A stretch of 64,000 nucleotides of DNA, taken from the NCBI RefSeq assembly GCF_009729035.1, contig NZ_CP045483.1:704001-768000 (forward strand), given 5' to 3'. The DNA is from Stygiolobus azoricus (lineage in GTDB: Archaea > Thermoproteota > Thermoprotei_A > Sulfolobales > Sulfolobaceae). Shown piece after piece: positions 22,471-31,582 of the stretch; the first letter of the stretch is position 1; every line of letters starts with the position of its first letter. The notes below the pieces were generated by a model, which was given only the letters and a program-made list of their open reading frames with translations, was not told the origin of the DNA and ran no database searches. The position numbers were made by a program, and so were the translations under genes.

Positions 22471-23271
22471 GTGAACGTGAATATAAACGGTAAAAAAGTA
22501 CTTATTACAGCTTCCAGTGAAGGTATTGGTTTCGGGATAGCAAAGAAGTTAGCTAGAGAAGGTTGTAGACTGGTTTTGACCTCTAGAAACAAAGAAAAAT
22601 TGAATAAAGCCGTTGAAAGTTTAAAAAAGTATAACCCTGAGGTATACGGTTTCCCGTCTGATCTCAGTAAGCCCGATAGTTTGGATGACCTAGTTAGTTT
22701 TGCGTTAGAGAAGTTAGGGAATGATATTGATGCCCTAATTTACAACACGGGGAATCCTCCTTCAGAGCCCTCTACTTTCGCTGAAACTACCATGGAGGAT
22801 TGGTTGTATTCTGTAAATCTTTATCTTCTTAGTGCTATAAAGTTAACTAAATTACTACTACCGCATATGGTAAGGAAGAGAAATGGTAGATTGATATATT
22901 TATCCTCATGGACTGTGAAACAACCTCAGAGTATATTCGTGTTAGCTGATGTTTCCCGCTCTCCATTAATACAATTGGTTAAAATAATCTCTAAAGATTA
23001 CGGTCAATTTAACGTAACGGCTAACGTGATCCTTATGGGAAGTTTTGAGACTGAGGGAGCTAAGAGAAGCTTAAGGAGATTAGCTGAAAAATTGGGAATA
23101 AGTTTTGATGAGCTCTGGCAGAAAGAGGTAATCTCTCGCTCGCCGTTAAAGAGAACTGGGGACGTAGAAAAAGAATTGGGATCATTAATAACTTACCTTC
23201 TTTCGGAGTTCTCTTCATATATAACGGGGTCCGTAATACAAATTGATGGGGGAACTAGTGATGCAATATAA
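22471..23271 (+). CDS. Short-chain dehydrogenase/reductase-like protein with atypical active site
   Basis: Rossmann fold of the classical SDR type: nucleotide-binding LITASSEGIGFGIA (variant of TGxxxGIG), NTGNPP in place of NNAG, and C-terminal IDGGTSDA. The catalytic serine region is present (LIYLSSWTVKQPQSI), but the YxxxK motif is replaced by VLADVSRSPL, so the catalytic tyrosine and lysine are missing. This resembles the divergent archaeal BKR-like SDR group, which I recall includes Aeropyrum APE0912. Substrate unknown. It follows pus10 by 12 nt and may share its transcript. GTG or an early start at 22471. Confidence 0.85.
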   Translation: MNVNINGKKVLITASSEGIGFGIAKKLAREGCRLVLTSRNKEKLNKAVESLKKYNPEVYGFPSDLSKPDSLDDLVSFALEKLGNDIDALIYNTGNPPSEPSTFAETTMEDWLYSVNLYLLSAIKLTKLLLPHMVRKRNGRLIYLSSWTVKQPQSIFVLADVSRSPLIQLVKIISKDYGQFNVTANVILMGSFETEGAKRSLRRLAEKLGISFDELWQKEVISRSPLKRTGDVEKELGSLITYLLSEFSSYITGSVIQIDGGTSDAI

Positions 23272-23378
23272 TTTGAGGAAGTCCTTCAAGTTGTCTTTAG
23301 CTTACTATTGGTATTATCCTTTACATGAGTTGTAAAAAGGTTTTTAAAGTTGTCTAAAATAGTATAGTAGTGATTGAT

Positions 23379-23555
23379 ATGGCTGATAAAAAGGTAAAAG
23401 TAAAAACTCCAGGAGGTAAAGAGATGGAGCTTGCACCAGAGAAAACATGGGTATTAGCTCCCAAAGGAAGGAAAGGTGTAAAGATAGGGTTATTCAAAGA
23501 CCCCGAGACTGGAAAGTACTTCAGACATAAACTTCCGGATGATTATCCAGTTTAA
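23379..23555 (+). CDS. cren7: Chromatin protein Cren7
   Basis: SH3-like DNA-bending chromatin protein conserved in Crenarchaeota. The 58 residues match the family nearly throughout ([46 protein letters not shown]), including the lysines that are methylated in Sulfolobus. ATG at 23379 is preferred to GTG 23370, which would add three residues. A TATA-like TTTTTAAAG at about 23341-23349 lies roughly 33 nt upstream. It is a single-gene unit followed by a T-rich stretch. Confidence 0.96.
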   Translation: MADKKVKVKTPGGKEMELAPEKTWVLAPKGRKGVKIGLFKDPETGKYFRHKLPDDYPV

Positions 23556-23643
23556 CGCGATTTTTATATGCTTAAGCTAAAGCTTGTTTTTACTTATTCT
23601 TTTGTACGATCATACAGTTGAGCTTTAATTTTACCTCAAATGA

Positions 23644-24339
<696 letters not shown>

Positions 24340-24342
24340 AAT

Positions 24343-24618
24343 ATGTCAATAATGGATGAGGAGGAATTTAAATTAATTAGACAATATAAGAATAAAATAG
24401 ATCTACAAACAGTTATATCAATACTAGAGGAGATCGAACAAGATTATATGCACAGTGAAAATCTGACTTCATCTATAATTTTTGTGTATACTAATCACCT
24501 TGATGTTATAAGGCAAAATAGAGAATTTTATGAATTACTCTCAAAAGTTTTGGAAAAATATTCAAAGAGAATTGGATTTGAGAACATTTCACAACTCGTA
24601 ATAAACTCTCTTAAATAG
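24343..24618 (+). CDS. Hypothetical protein downstream of pyrH
   Basis: Ninety-one residues, acidic at the start (MSIMDEEEFKL) and largely helical by pattern, with no cysteines, signal peptide or membrane segment. I do not recognise a family. It begins 3 nt after pyrH, so it is co-transcribed with the UMP kinase, but nothing in the sequence ties it to nucleotide metabolism. Confidence 0.65.
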   Translation: MSIMDEEEFKLIRQYKNKIDLQTVISILEEIEQDYMHSENLTSSIIFVYTNHLDVIRQNREFYELLSKVLEKYSKRIGFENISQLVINSLK

Positions 24619-24682
24619 TACGGTTTTAAAACCACTCTTTACCATTTTATTTATAACCACATTACTGTCATAGACATTAGAA

Positions 24683-26065
24683 ATGAAAGTAGGAATCCTT
24701 GATTCAACACTTAGAGAAGGAGAACAAACACCAGGTGTAGTTTTTACCGTAGAACAGAGAGTTGAAATAGCTAAAGCATTGTCTGATATAGGCGTTACAA
24801 TGATAGAAGCAGGGCACCCTGCGGTGTCTGCTGACATTTACGAGGGTATAAAAAGAATTGTCAAAATGAAGAAGGAAGGTATAATTACTTCAGAAATACT
24901 AGGGCACAGCAGGGCGGTCAAAAGGGATATTGAGGTGGCAGCTGAATTAGAAGTAGATAGAATTGCAATTTTCTATGGTATAAGCGATATTCATTTAAAG
25001 GCAAAGCACCATGTTACCAAGGAAGAAGCACTGAATATAATTTCAGAGACCGTGAGTTATGCTAAAAGCCACGGAGTTAAAGTCAGATTTACTGCCGAAG
25101 ACGCTACACGAGCAGATTACCAATACCTTCTCGAAGTAATAAAGACCGCTAAAGACGCAGGTGCTGATCGTATAAGTATTGCAGATACTGTAGGAGTTTT
25201 GTACCCTCCGAAAACTAGAGAGCTATTTAAGGATATAACTTCTAGATTCCCTGACGTAGAGTTTGATATACATGCACATAATGATCTGGGAATGGCTGTA
25301 GCAAACGCTTTGGCTGCGGTAGAAGGAGGGGCTACTATTATTCATGCAACCGTAAACGGACTAGGAGAGAGGGTAGGAATTGTTCCTCTTCAAGTAGTAG
25401 CTGCAGCATTGAAATATCATTTCGGTGTAGAAGTCGTTAAACTAGAAAAACTACCTGAGGTAGCCAGTCTTGTTGAGAAATATAGCGGGATTCCGATGCC
25501 TCCGAACTTCCCGATTACCGGTGATTACGCTTTTGTGCATAAAGCGGGAATTCACGTTGCCGGAATTCTTAACGACCCGTCAACATATGAATTTATGTCA
25601 CCCCAAACTTTCGGAAGAAATAGAGATTATGTAATAGACAAATATACTGGAAAACATGCCCTTAAAGACAGATTCGAAAAGTTAGGTGTCAAGCTATCTG
25701 ATAGTGAATTAGATCAAGTTTTAGCTAAAATAAAAGCAAATCCTAGTGCAAGATTCTATCGTGACGTAGATCTACTGGAACTTGCTGAGAATGTTACCGG
25801 GAGAATACTAAAACCAAGACCTCCTGAAAACATTCAGGCTATCGTATCCGTAAAATGCGACTCAAATGTTTACACAACTGCCGTAACTAGGCGCTTATCG
25901 GTAATTCAGGGGGTTAAAGAAGTAATGGAGATATCTGGAGATTATGATATAATAGTAAAGGTCGAGGCTAAAGATACTAATGAGTTAAATCAAATAATTG
26001 AGAGTATAAGATCAGTTAAGGGAGTCAGATCTACTCTTACATCTTTAGTCCTCAAAAAGTTGTAA
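24683..26065 (+). CDS. lysS: Homocitrate synthase with C-terminal RAM (Lrp/AsnC-type) domain
   Basis: First step of lysine synthesis through alpha-aminoadipate: condenses 2-oxoglutarate and acetyl-CoA. The TIM barrel shows DSTLREGEQTPGVVF, FDIHAHNDLGMAVANALAA (metal-binding HxH), NGLGERVGIVPL and HKAGIHVAG. After residue about 385 comes an Lrp-like ligand-binding fold (VSVKCDSNVYTTAVTRRL, VKEVMEISGDYDIIVKV, VRSTLTSLVL), the RAM domain known on some archaeal homocitrate synthases and thought to sense lysine. ATG at 24683. Because lysine is made this way, the aspartokinase and asd at the right end would serve threonine, methionine and isoleucine. Confidence 0.9.
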   Translation: MKVGILDSTLREGEQTPGVVFTVEQRVEIAKALSDIGVTMIEAGHPAVSADIYEGIKRIVKMKKEGIITSEILGHSRAVKRDIEVAAELEVDRIAIFYGISDIHLKAKHHVTKEEALNIISETVSYAKSHGVKVRFTAEDATRADYQYLLEVIKTAKDAGADRISIADTVGVLYPPKTRELFKDITSRFPDVEFDIHAHNDLGMAVANALAAVEGGATIIHATVNGLGERVGIVPLQVVAAALKYHFGVEVVKLEKLPEVASLVEKYSGIPMPPNFPITGDYAFVHKAGIHVAGILNDPSTYEFMSPQTFGRNRDYVIDKYTGKHALKDRFEKLGVKLSDSELDQVLAKIKANPSARFYRDVDLLELAENVTGRILKPRPPENIQAIVSVKCDSNVYTTAVTRRLSVIQGVKEVMEISGDYDIIVKVEAKDTNELNQIIESIRSVKGVRSTLTSLVLKKL

Positions 26066-26161
26066 AGTTTTTAACACCTTCTTACAAATCCGTGAAGTAC
26101 GCATAGTTGTTATTTTTAACTTTCAACCTACCCTGCACATTTTTAATTTTTCAGTTACTTC

Positions 26162-27331
26162 ATGAGAAGTAAGAAAGGAATCTCAAGTATATTAGGTGCT
26201 GTAATACTAGTGCAAATAATAATAATGTCACTATTACTAGTTCTATCTGTAGAAAAACAGCTAGGTTCATCATCTCAAAATCTAATAACTAGATTAAATT
26301 ATTATTCGCAGAACTCTCCTCTCTCTATAATAGAAATTAATGGAAGCTATTACATAACTTCTCCCTCAAAACAATACATATGTTACGTAATATATCCGAA
26401 TGAGCTAAAACCAATACGTGTGAAAATTAGTGTTCCAGTTTCTATAAACTCAATACTATTGGGACATCCGTGGGCTATTATTATTACAAATAAGGGCACT
26501 TGGTATAATATAACGTCTTTAGGAATATATTCTGATACGGGTAACAAATTATACTCTTTACAACAACTGGTTAGTATTGCTGGAATTCCGTATAATGGGA
26601 GCTTCCCAATACCTCAGAATGCAAGCCCAGATTGGGGTTATCTAAGAGGTATAAACACACCAGACCCCTTTGCTTTAGTACCTTTAAACTTGACTAAGGT
26701 ATTAATAAATTATACAAATTATAACTTTATACCAATAGGTAAGAAGATTAATTACTCATATGCAATCACGGACACAATTTTAAAGATTGACCAAGCCGGT
26801 CAATACCAATGGATAAATTTGACATTCCAAGCACCATCTCCCAAGTTCTATTTCAATTCCTTGTTTTGGTCCGATGTTTACTATTTAGGTGGCTTATATC
26901 TTCCGGTTCATAGTGAAACTAAAAATAGTTATAATATCGGTTATATATATTATGCAATATATGTAGTAGAAACTGCAGCTTCTTGGGGTGGTGGTCCATT
27001 TTCACTCGGTCCATATACGCTAATAGAGAGCACTGTGAGTTCGGCCTATTCATATTACGGTAATATAAATTACAATCTCGGCTGGAGTTCTACAGCACTC
27101 GAATTTAACCCCAACGCCTTCTATCCACAACTTTTCCAGGTTGATATAAACCTACACAATTTAACAGTATACTACTACGTAGCGTATGGCACATCTTACT
27201 ACCCAAATGGTTTACTTAATAAATGGGATTATATAGGCTATGTGAAGTTTACTAACGTCGCATTATTTAATAATTCACCTTTGTACATAGCTATTCCAAA
27301 GGGAGTTTATTTGTTAAACGTTAGTACTTGA
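26162..27331 (+). CDS. Large pilin-like surface protein with class III signal peptide
   Basis: The N-terminus MRSKKGISSILGAVILVQ runs into IIMSLLLVLSVE: a charged stretch, a probable PibD-type prepilin cleavage after KKG, then a hydrophobic helix, as in archaeal pilins, archaellins and some Sulfolobus binding proteins. The remaining 350 residues are rich in Tyr, Asn, Ser and Gly and carry about eleven N-x-S/T sequons (for example NGS, NIT, NAS, NLT, NYT, NNS), fitting a glycosylated extracellular protein. It is much longer than the usual type IV pilin (about 150 aa). No pilus ATPase or membrane gene is adjacent. Function unknown. Confidence 0.8.
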   Translation: MRSKKGISSILGAVILVQIIIMSLLLVLSVEKQLGSSSQNLITRLNYYSQNSPLSIIEINGSYYITSPSKQYICYVIYPNELKPIRVKISVPVSINSILLGHPWAIIITNKGTWYNITSLGIYSDTGNKLYSLQQLVSIAGIPYNGSFPIPQNASPDWGYLRGINTPDPFALVPLNLTKVLINYTNYNFIPIGKKINYSYAITDTILKIDQAGQYQWINLTFQAPSPKFYFNSLFWSDVYYLGGLYLPVHSETKNSYNIGYIYYAIYVVETAASWGGGPFSLGPYTLIESTVSSAYSYYGNINYNLGWSSTALEFNPNAFYPQLFQVDINLHNLTVYYYVAYGTSYYPNGLLNKWDYIGYVKFTNVALFNNSPLYIAIPKGVYLLNVST

Positions 27332-27347
27332 AATAAGAATGTGTTTC

Positions 27348-28055
27348 CTATTCCCTTATATCATCATCTTTTTTATTACAATACCTTTTTACTATCTCTT
27401 GAATTATAGAAGATGTACTGGAATGCGCATACGTTGATATCCTTTGGGGCATTCGTATAATTTGAACGCTTTCTAAACCTCTTTTTTTAAGTTCATCAAT
27501 TAGTTTATTTTCATCAACTTTCTGATCTGGTCCTAGGAATAACACGTCAGGCCGCACTCGTTCCACGCTCTTTAGGAAGTCGTTTTCGTCACCTAGGAAG
27601 GCTTCATAAACATATCTTATACTTTTTATTACCTCCAATCTATGATTTTCGTCATTTATGGGTCTTCTTCCCTTTACTTTTTCCGAATTTTTGTCCCTAG
27701 CTACAGCTACATATACTAACCCATATTTAGACGCCTCTTTAAGTAGTTCTATGTGCCCAGGATGAATAATGTCAAACGTTCCTGCTACGAATACTTTCTT
27801 CGGTATTTGTAGTTCTAAGTTTGTATTCTCGTTAAAAACAATAGAATCTAGCAGACCTTCTGCATAGACTATATCTACTAGAGCAGTTATATAGTCTCCC
27901 TTTTCCAGATAGTATTTGGCATCCTGCGTGTATTGTTGTGCTAAATCATAAATCTTTCTATATTTTTCTATAAAGAATGGAGGAACTTTCTTAAGTCTCT
28001 CCTCCATTCCTCTGATATATTTTTCAGCCCTATTTTTTACCTCTTCATCAGACAT
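27348..28055 (-). CDS. DUF357-cytidylyltransferase fusion, possible FAD synthetase (RibL-like)
   Basis: The C-terminal two thirds are a cytidylyltransferase-type nucleotidyltransferase: [12 protein letters not shown] (HxGH, about residues 92-103), [19 protein letters not shown] and the [13 protein letters not shown] signature region. The N-terminal 75 residues ([36 protein letters not shown]) match DUF357, an archaeal helical domain. Archaeal FAD synthetase and glycerol-phosphate cytidylyltransferases share this fold; FAD synthetase is my best guess, in keeping with a CTP-dependent RibK in the same genome. Its start overlaps the end of dphB by 19 nt, so they are coupled. Confidence 0.8.
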   Translation of the reverse strand: MSDEEVKNRAEKYIRGMEERLKKVPPFFIEKYRKIYDLAQQYTQDAKYYLEKGDYITALVDIVYAEGLLDSIVFNENTNLELQIPKKVFVAGTFDIIHPGHIELLKEASKYGLVYVAVARDKNSEKVKGRRPINDENHRLEVIKSIRYVYEAFLGDENDFLKSVERVRPDVLFLGPDQKVDENKLIDELKKRGLESVQIIRMPQRISTYAHSSTSSIIQEIVKRYCNKKDDDIRE

Positions 28056-28813
28056 TTTAACCCCTCACTTTCCATAAAGTGCAGTGACTTAGAGGGATAA
28101 ACTATTATATGTGGTTGGGGTTTAAACTGATAATTAACCACATCACTAAGTTTCATTGCTACAACCTCTTCGTCTTGACAGCCCAATCTTTGTCCCACAA
28201 TTATCACATCGTCTCGTGAAATAACTTTCATTTTCTCCGTTTCTTCCATTTTAAGTAATAATGACACGGCTTCTTTTGCGCTCATTGGTTTACCGTCTCT
28301 TATATCTAAGTAAAAAATAGTATGAAGCTTACGCTCTTGATTTTCCTTAAGGACATAATAGGGTGTCATATCTATTTTATCACCGAAAGGATAAACTATG
28401 GTTACCGACTTTCCGAAACGATAAGAAGATAACATGCTTTTCGAGATCATGTAACAGTGAACCGAAACTCCCGGAACAATTAGAAATTCGTGACCTCTAC
28501 TCTTAGCCTCTGTTATTAGACTAATATGGGTAGTTGCTATCATAGGATCACCTATGGTAGCAATGGCAATGTTTTTTCCTTCATCTAGATATTTGAGAAT
28601 TATCTCGAAATTATTCTCCAATAGTGGGCGATTCGCTGACAATACACGAACATTATTCCCCGTTAGACTCGAGATTAACTCTTCGTTAATATCACACGAG
28701 AGGGACGTATAAGAGTCTAAATATATTATATCAGAAGAGGATAACTCTTCTATAGCCTTTTTAGTTATAAACTTACTGGACAGGCCTAAGCCAATTAGTT
28801 TTAACAGAGACAC
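28037..28813 (-). CDS. dphB: Diphthine synthase (Dph5/DphB)
   Basis: SAM-dependent methyltransferase of diphthamide biosynthesis on aEF2. Tetrapyrrole-methylase-like fold: [41 protein letters not shown] (SAM site), [23 protein letters not shown] and [15 protein letters not shown]. At 258 aa it is full length. GTG-type start near 28813. It is divergent from the phosphoesterase gene at 28872, with about 58 nt of AT-rich DNA between them. Confidence 0.94.
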   Translation of the reverse strand: MSLLKLIGLGLSSKFITKKAIEELSSSDIIYLDSYTSLSCDINEELISSLTGNNVRVLSANRPLLENNFEIILKYLDEGKNIAIATIGDPMIATTHISLITEAKSRGHEFLIVPGVSVHCYMISKSMLSSYRFGKSVTIVYPFGDKIDMTPYYVLKENQERKLHTIFYLDIRDGKPMSAKEAVSLLLKMEETEKMKVISRDDVIIVGQRLGCQDEEVVAMKLSDVVNYQFKPQPHIIVYPSKSLHFMESEGLKCLMKR

Positions 28814-28871
28814 TTATGAAAGAGAGATTTATTAGATTTAAGATTTAGTATTACACTCATGAGTTAGGGAT

Positions 28872-29621
28872 ATGATGAGTTTAGCTTCTGACATTTTTAT
28901 TGCTGAGGACCTGCCTGTAGTTTACGTAAAACCATTAAACGCCGTAGTATTATCTGACGTTCATATAGGTTATGAGGAGGATATGGCTTCTAAGGGAATT
29001 TTTATACCTAGAATTCAGAAGAAAAGATTTCTAACAATATACAAGAGAGCTCTCAAAGTCTTTAAAACTAACAAATTAATCGTGAACGGCGATTTTAAAC
29101 ACTCTTTTAGTAAATTAAGCAAACAAGAGAGGACTGAACTTACAGAAATACTTACCGCGCTTAAAGAGGAAGGAGTGGAATTAAAAGTTATAAGGGGTAA
29201 TCATGACAATTATCTTTCTTCACTACTAGAGAAATTTGATAATGTGGAACTTTTAGATGAAATTGTTTATGATAAAATTACCATCTTTCACGGTCATAAG
29301 GAGATATCAATAGAGCAGGGTCATATTTATATAATAGGTCATGAACATCCGAGATTGAGCATAAGGGATAAGCTGGGATTTTCACATAAAATTCAGTGTT
29401 TCTTAAAGGTACCATTGAATGAAGGAGCAACAGCCATTGTCCTACCTGCAACCGGGACTTATCAGTCTGGTAACGGCATCTCGTTAATTCACACGAATTA
29501 TATGTCACCTTTAATGAGAAAAAACGGAGTACTAGAAAAGGCTAAACCTTACGGGATTATAGAAGGACAAGGTATAATGGAGTTCCCTGAACTCGGTCTT
29601 TTAAAAGACCTCATCATTTAA
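28872..29621 (+). CDS. ICC-like metallophosphoesterase
   Basis: Calcineurin-like two-metal phosphoesterase. Metal ligands are visible in order: LSDVHIGYEED, VNGDFKHS, IRGNHDNY, IFHGHKE and IIGHEHPRL. At 249 aa it fits the archaeal ICC-like group, whose substrates are mostly unknown. ATG at 28872 or 28875. There is no Lhr or ligase gene next to it, unlike the bacterial DNA-repair-associated relatives. It lies just upstream of tbp, with a TATA-like element between them. Confidence 0.9.
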   Translation: MMSLASDIFIAEDLPVVYVKPLNAVVLSDVHIGYEEDMASKGIFIPRIQKKRFLTIYKRALKVFKTNKLIVNGDFKHSFSKLSKQERTELTEILTALKEEGVELKVIRGNHDNYLSSLLEKFDNVELLDEIVYDKITIFHGHKEISIEQGHIYIIGHEHPRLSIRDKLGFSHKIQCFLKVPLNEGATAIVLPATGTYQSGNGISLIHTNYMSPLMRKNGVLEKAKPYGIIEGQGIMEFPELGLLKDLII

Positions 29622-29630
29622 AAACAAGTT

Positions 29631-29670
29631 ATTTATAAATGTCTTTATAAACTATTTTTAGGTGGTCTAA
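29631..29670 (+). promoter_or_regulatory. tbp promoter and translation start region
   Basis: Two TATA-like elements, ATTTATAAAT (29631-29640) and CTTTATAAAC (29643-29652), precede GGTGGTC (29661-29667), a good match to the 16S-complementary GGTGATC. The first TATA would start transcription near 29660, leaving the SD-like motif in a short leader. The second would start it at the ATA codon itself. No ATG, GTG or TTG occurs in frame here. Confidence 0.55.
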
Positions 29671-30258
29671 ATATCAGAAATACCCTATAAGGCAGTAGTT
29701 AATATCGAGAATATAGTAGCTACTGTAACCCTCGAACAATCATTAGACCTTTACGCAATGGAGAGAAGCGTTCCTAACGTTGAATATGACCCTGATCAGT
29801 TTCCAGGTTTAATTTTCAGACTTGAATCTCCCAAGGTTACTTCATTAATTTTCAAGTCAGGTAAAATGGTAGTAACCGGAGCTAAAAGTACTGATGAATT
29901 GATCAAAGCAGTAAAGAGAATTATAAAGACGCTTAAAAAATATGGAATGCAGCTTACCGGAAAACCTAAGATACAAATTCAAAATATAGTTGCATCAGCT
30001 AACCTTCATGTAATAGTTAATTTGGATAAGGCAGCATTTCTCCTTGAAAATAACATGTACGAGCCTGAACAGTTCCCAGGTTTAATATATAGAATGGATG
30101 AGCCTAGAGTAGTTTTACTCATATTCAGTAGCGGAAAAATGGTAATTACTGGAGCAAAGAGAGAAGACGAGGTACATAAGGCTGTAAAAAGAATTTTCGA
30201 CAGGCTTGCCGAATTAGACTGTATAAGACCAGTAGAGGAAGAAGAGTTAGAGTTTTAA
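29671..30258 (+). CDS. tbp: TATA-box-binding protein (non-AUG start)
   Basis: Basal transcription factor that binds and bends the TATA box. The two pseudo-repeats are clear: [11 protein letters not shown] to [15 protein letters not shown], and [16 protein letters not shown] to [16 protein letters not shown]; the acidic tail EEEELEF is typical. The conserved N-terminus [18 protein letters not shown] is encoded in frame from 29674 and is preceded by a stop at 29668-29670, with ATA at 29671 where a start codon must be. The first in-frame ATG (29758) would remove 29 residues including the first beta strands. I therefore place the start at ATA, giving 195 aa. Confidence 0.9.
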   Translation: MSEIPYKAVVNIENIVATVTLEQSLDLYAMERSVPNVEYDPDQFPGLIFRLESPKVTSLIFKSGKMVVTGAKSTDELIKAVKRIIKTLKKYGMQLTGKPKIQIQNIVASANLHVIVNLDKAAFLLENNMYEPEQFPGLIYRMDEPRVVLLIFSSGKMVITGAKREDEVHKAVKRIFDRLAELDCIRPVEEEELEF

Positions 30259-30282
30259 GAAAGTGTTGAATAGGTGAGAAAC

Positions 30283-30531
30283 ATGGTACTAAAACATCAG
30301 AAATATCAATACGTTCAAATAAGTTCAGATCATTTTGTAAAGATCCGTGTCTTTAAGTCGAGACTTGAAGAGTCTAATCCACCAGACGCATATCTCATTT
30401 TAAACAGACTTGTAAAGAGACTTCCTAGGAAAGCTAAAGTGATAAAAGTAGAAGATCTACCTGTCGAAATTAGGGATAAATTAGGGATAAAAACTGAAGA
30501 AAAAACAGAAACTAAGAAGGAGCAGAAGTAG
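30283..30531 (+). CDS. Small conserved hypothetical protein downstream of tbp
   Basis: Eighty-two basic residues ending in a Lys/Glu-rich tail (KTEEKTETKKEQK). No domain recognised; the body (YVQISSDHFVKIRVFKSR, LILNRLVKRLPRKAKVIKVEDLP) looks like a small alpha/beta fold. ATG at 30283 is chosen over GTG 30274 because GGTGA lies 4-6 nt upstream. It starts 24 nt after tbp and is probably co-transcribed with it. Its 3' end overlaps the next, convergent gene by 20 nt. Confidence 0.65.
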   Translation: MVLKHQKYQYVQISSDHFVKIRVFKSRLEESNPPDAYLILNRLVKRLPRKAKVIKVEDLPVEIRDKLGIKTEEKTETKKEQK

Positions 30532-31582
30532 AGTTGAACTTATATTTTTCTATTATATTCATTAGTATATACACAGAAATTAAAACGAGTGTAGTTATAG
30601 ATAAGGAATAAATAGTTTGTAAACCCACTTCTGTTGAATTCTGTTCTAGGTTTTTAGCCACTACCACTATAATGTAATATATTATGACTGTTGAAAAGAT
30701 CTTAAAAATATCATGCCACACTTTTATATCTTTAGCTATTATTTTGTTAACAGCCTTACCCCCGAATAGAACTACAGAAGCGAAAACAACATAGGGAAGT
30801 ATACTTAATAGAACCTGAAATTCCGTTAGTGCATTATAAGTTTTCAAGTTGATAAAAGCAAAATAACCGTTTACTATACCGGCGATAAGAGAAATTAATG
30901 CAATAATTGATACTATAACCATAATAGTAGAGTTTTCCCACCAACTTTCTATTAAATCATCTATTCCCAAACCTCTAATTATGAGTGCTGTTGCTATAAC
31001 CATCATGATTATAGGACCGGCATAAGCTGTTAAATTAAGCAGGGAAAAGAGACCTAATATAAACAAAATAATCCCTGGTACTCCTAAAAAAATCCGTGAA
31101 AATCTAGGTTCTGATAAGGCTCTCTTTATATACCTTCCAAGTAGAACATAAGTCTCTTCAACTCCCCTATACTGCTCTACCAAAACTCTTTCTATACCTG
31201 CGATGGGAAGCCTCGATTGAATTATTGGGATAGCTTTTGCGTCCTCAGGACTATCATATACTACTATAGCCTTAGACGGATTTACTTTTTTTATTACATC
31301 ATCCAGTTTTTTTGAAAATTGTAACTGACTTTCCAATGAACTGCCTTCACTACCTGAAATGAATGTAATCTCCACATTTTGCCCTTCATTGCGCATTTTC
31401 TTGAATATATTGTAAGCTACTATCATAGTGTTTAGGTCTGAGTCAGTGGGAATTTTCTCCTCAGCGATTCTAATTGCTTGAGATACTTCTGACTCTCCTA
31501 TAACTGGTGTCTTAATTCCAATCCTGCCTAGATCATCGTCAATATCAATGTATATTACCAGAATCTTCTCCATTATCATCAT
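30512..31582 (-). CDS. DUF373 family membrane protein
   Basis: Archaeal integral membrane protein of unknown role. The N-terminal about 150 residues are soluble and TOPRIM- or flavodoxin-like in pattern (ILVIYIDIDDDLG, VYDSPEDAKAIPIIQSR, VEETYVLLGRYI). Six or so hydrophobic segments follow (for example FLGVPGIILFILGLFSLL, IMMVIATALIIRGLG, IMVIVSIIALISLIAGIV). Its start overlaps the end of the coiled-coil gene by 38 nt, so the two are coupled; DUF373 and COG1340-type coiled-coil genes travelling together suggests a joint function. It converges with the gene after tbp. Confidence 0.85.
   Translation of the reverse strand: MMIMEKILVIYIDIDDDLGRIGIKTPVIGESEVSQAIRIAEEKIPTDSDLNTMIVAYNIFKKMRNEGQNVEITFISGSEGSSLESQLQFSKKLDDVIKKVNPSKAIVVYDSPEDAKAIPIIQSRLPIAGIERVLVEQYRGVEETYVLLGRYIKRALSEPRFSRIFLGVPGIILFILGLFSLLNLTAYAGPIIMMVIATALIIRGLGIDDLIESWWENSTIMVIVSIIALISLIAGIVNGYFAFINLKTYNALTEFQVLLSILPYVVFASVVLFGGKAVNKIIAKDIKVWHDIFKIFSTVIIYYIIVVVAKNLEQNSTEVGLQTIYSLSITTLVLISVYILMNIIEKYKFNSTSAPS

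Noticed and set aside
28872-28900. ATGATGA-CTGA at the start of the phosphoesterase gene as a C/D sRNA
   Set aside because: Only 9 nt between boxes, no second pair, and fully explained as coding start.
29758-30258. ATG at 29758 as the tbp start
   Set aside because: It would remove the first 29 residues of the conserved TBP fold, which are encoded in frame upstream.
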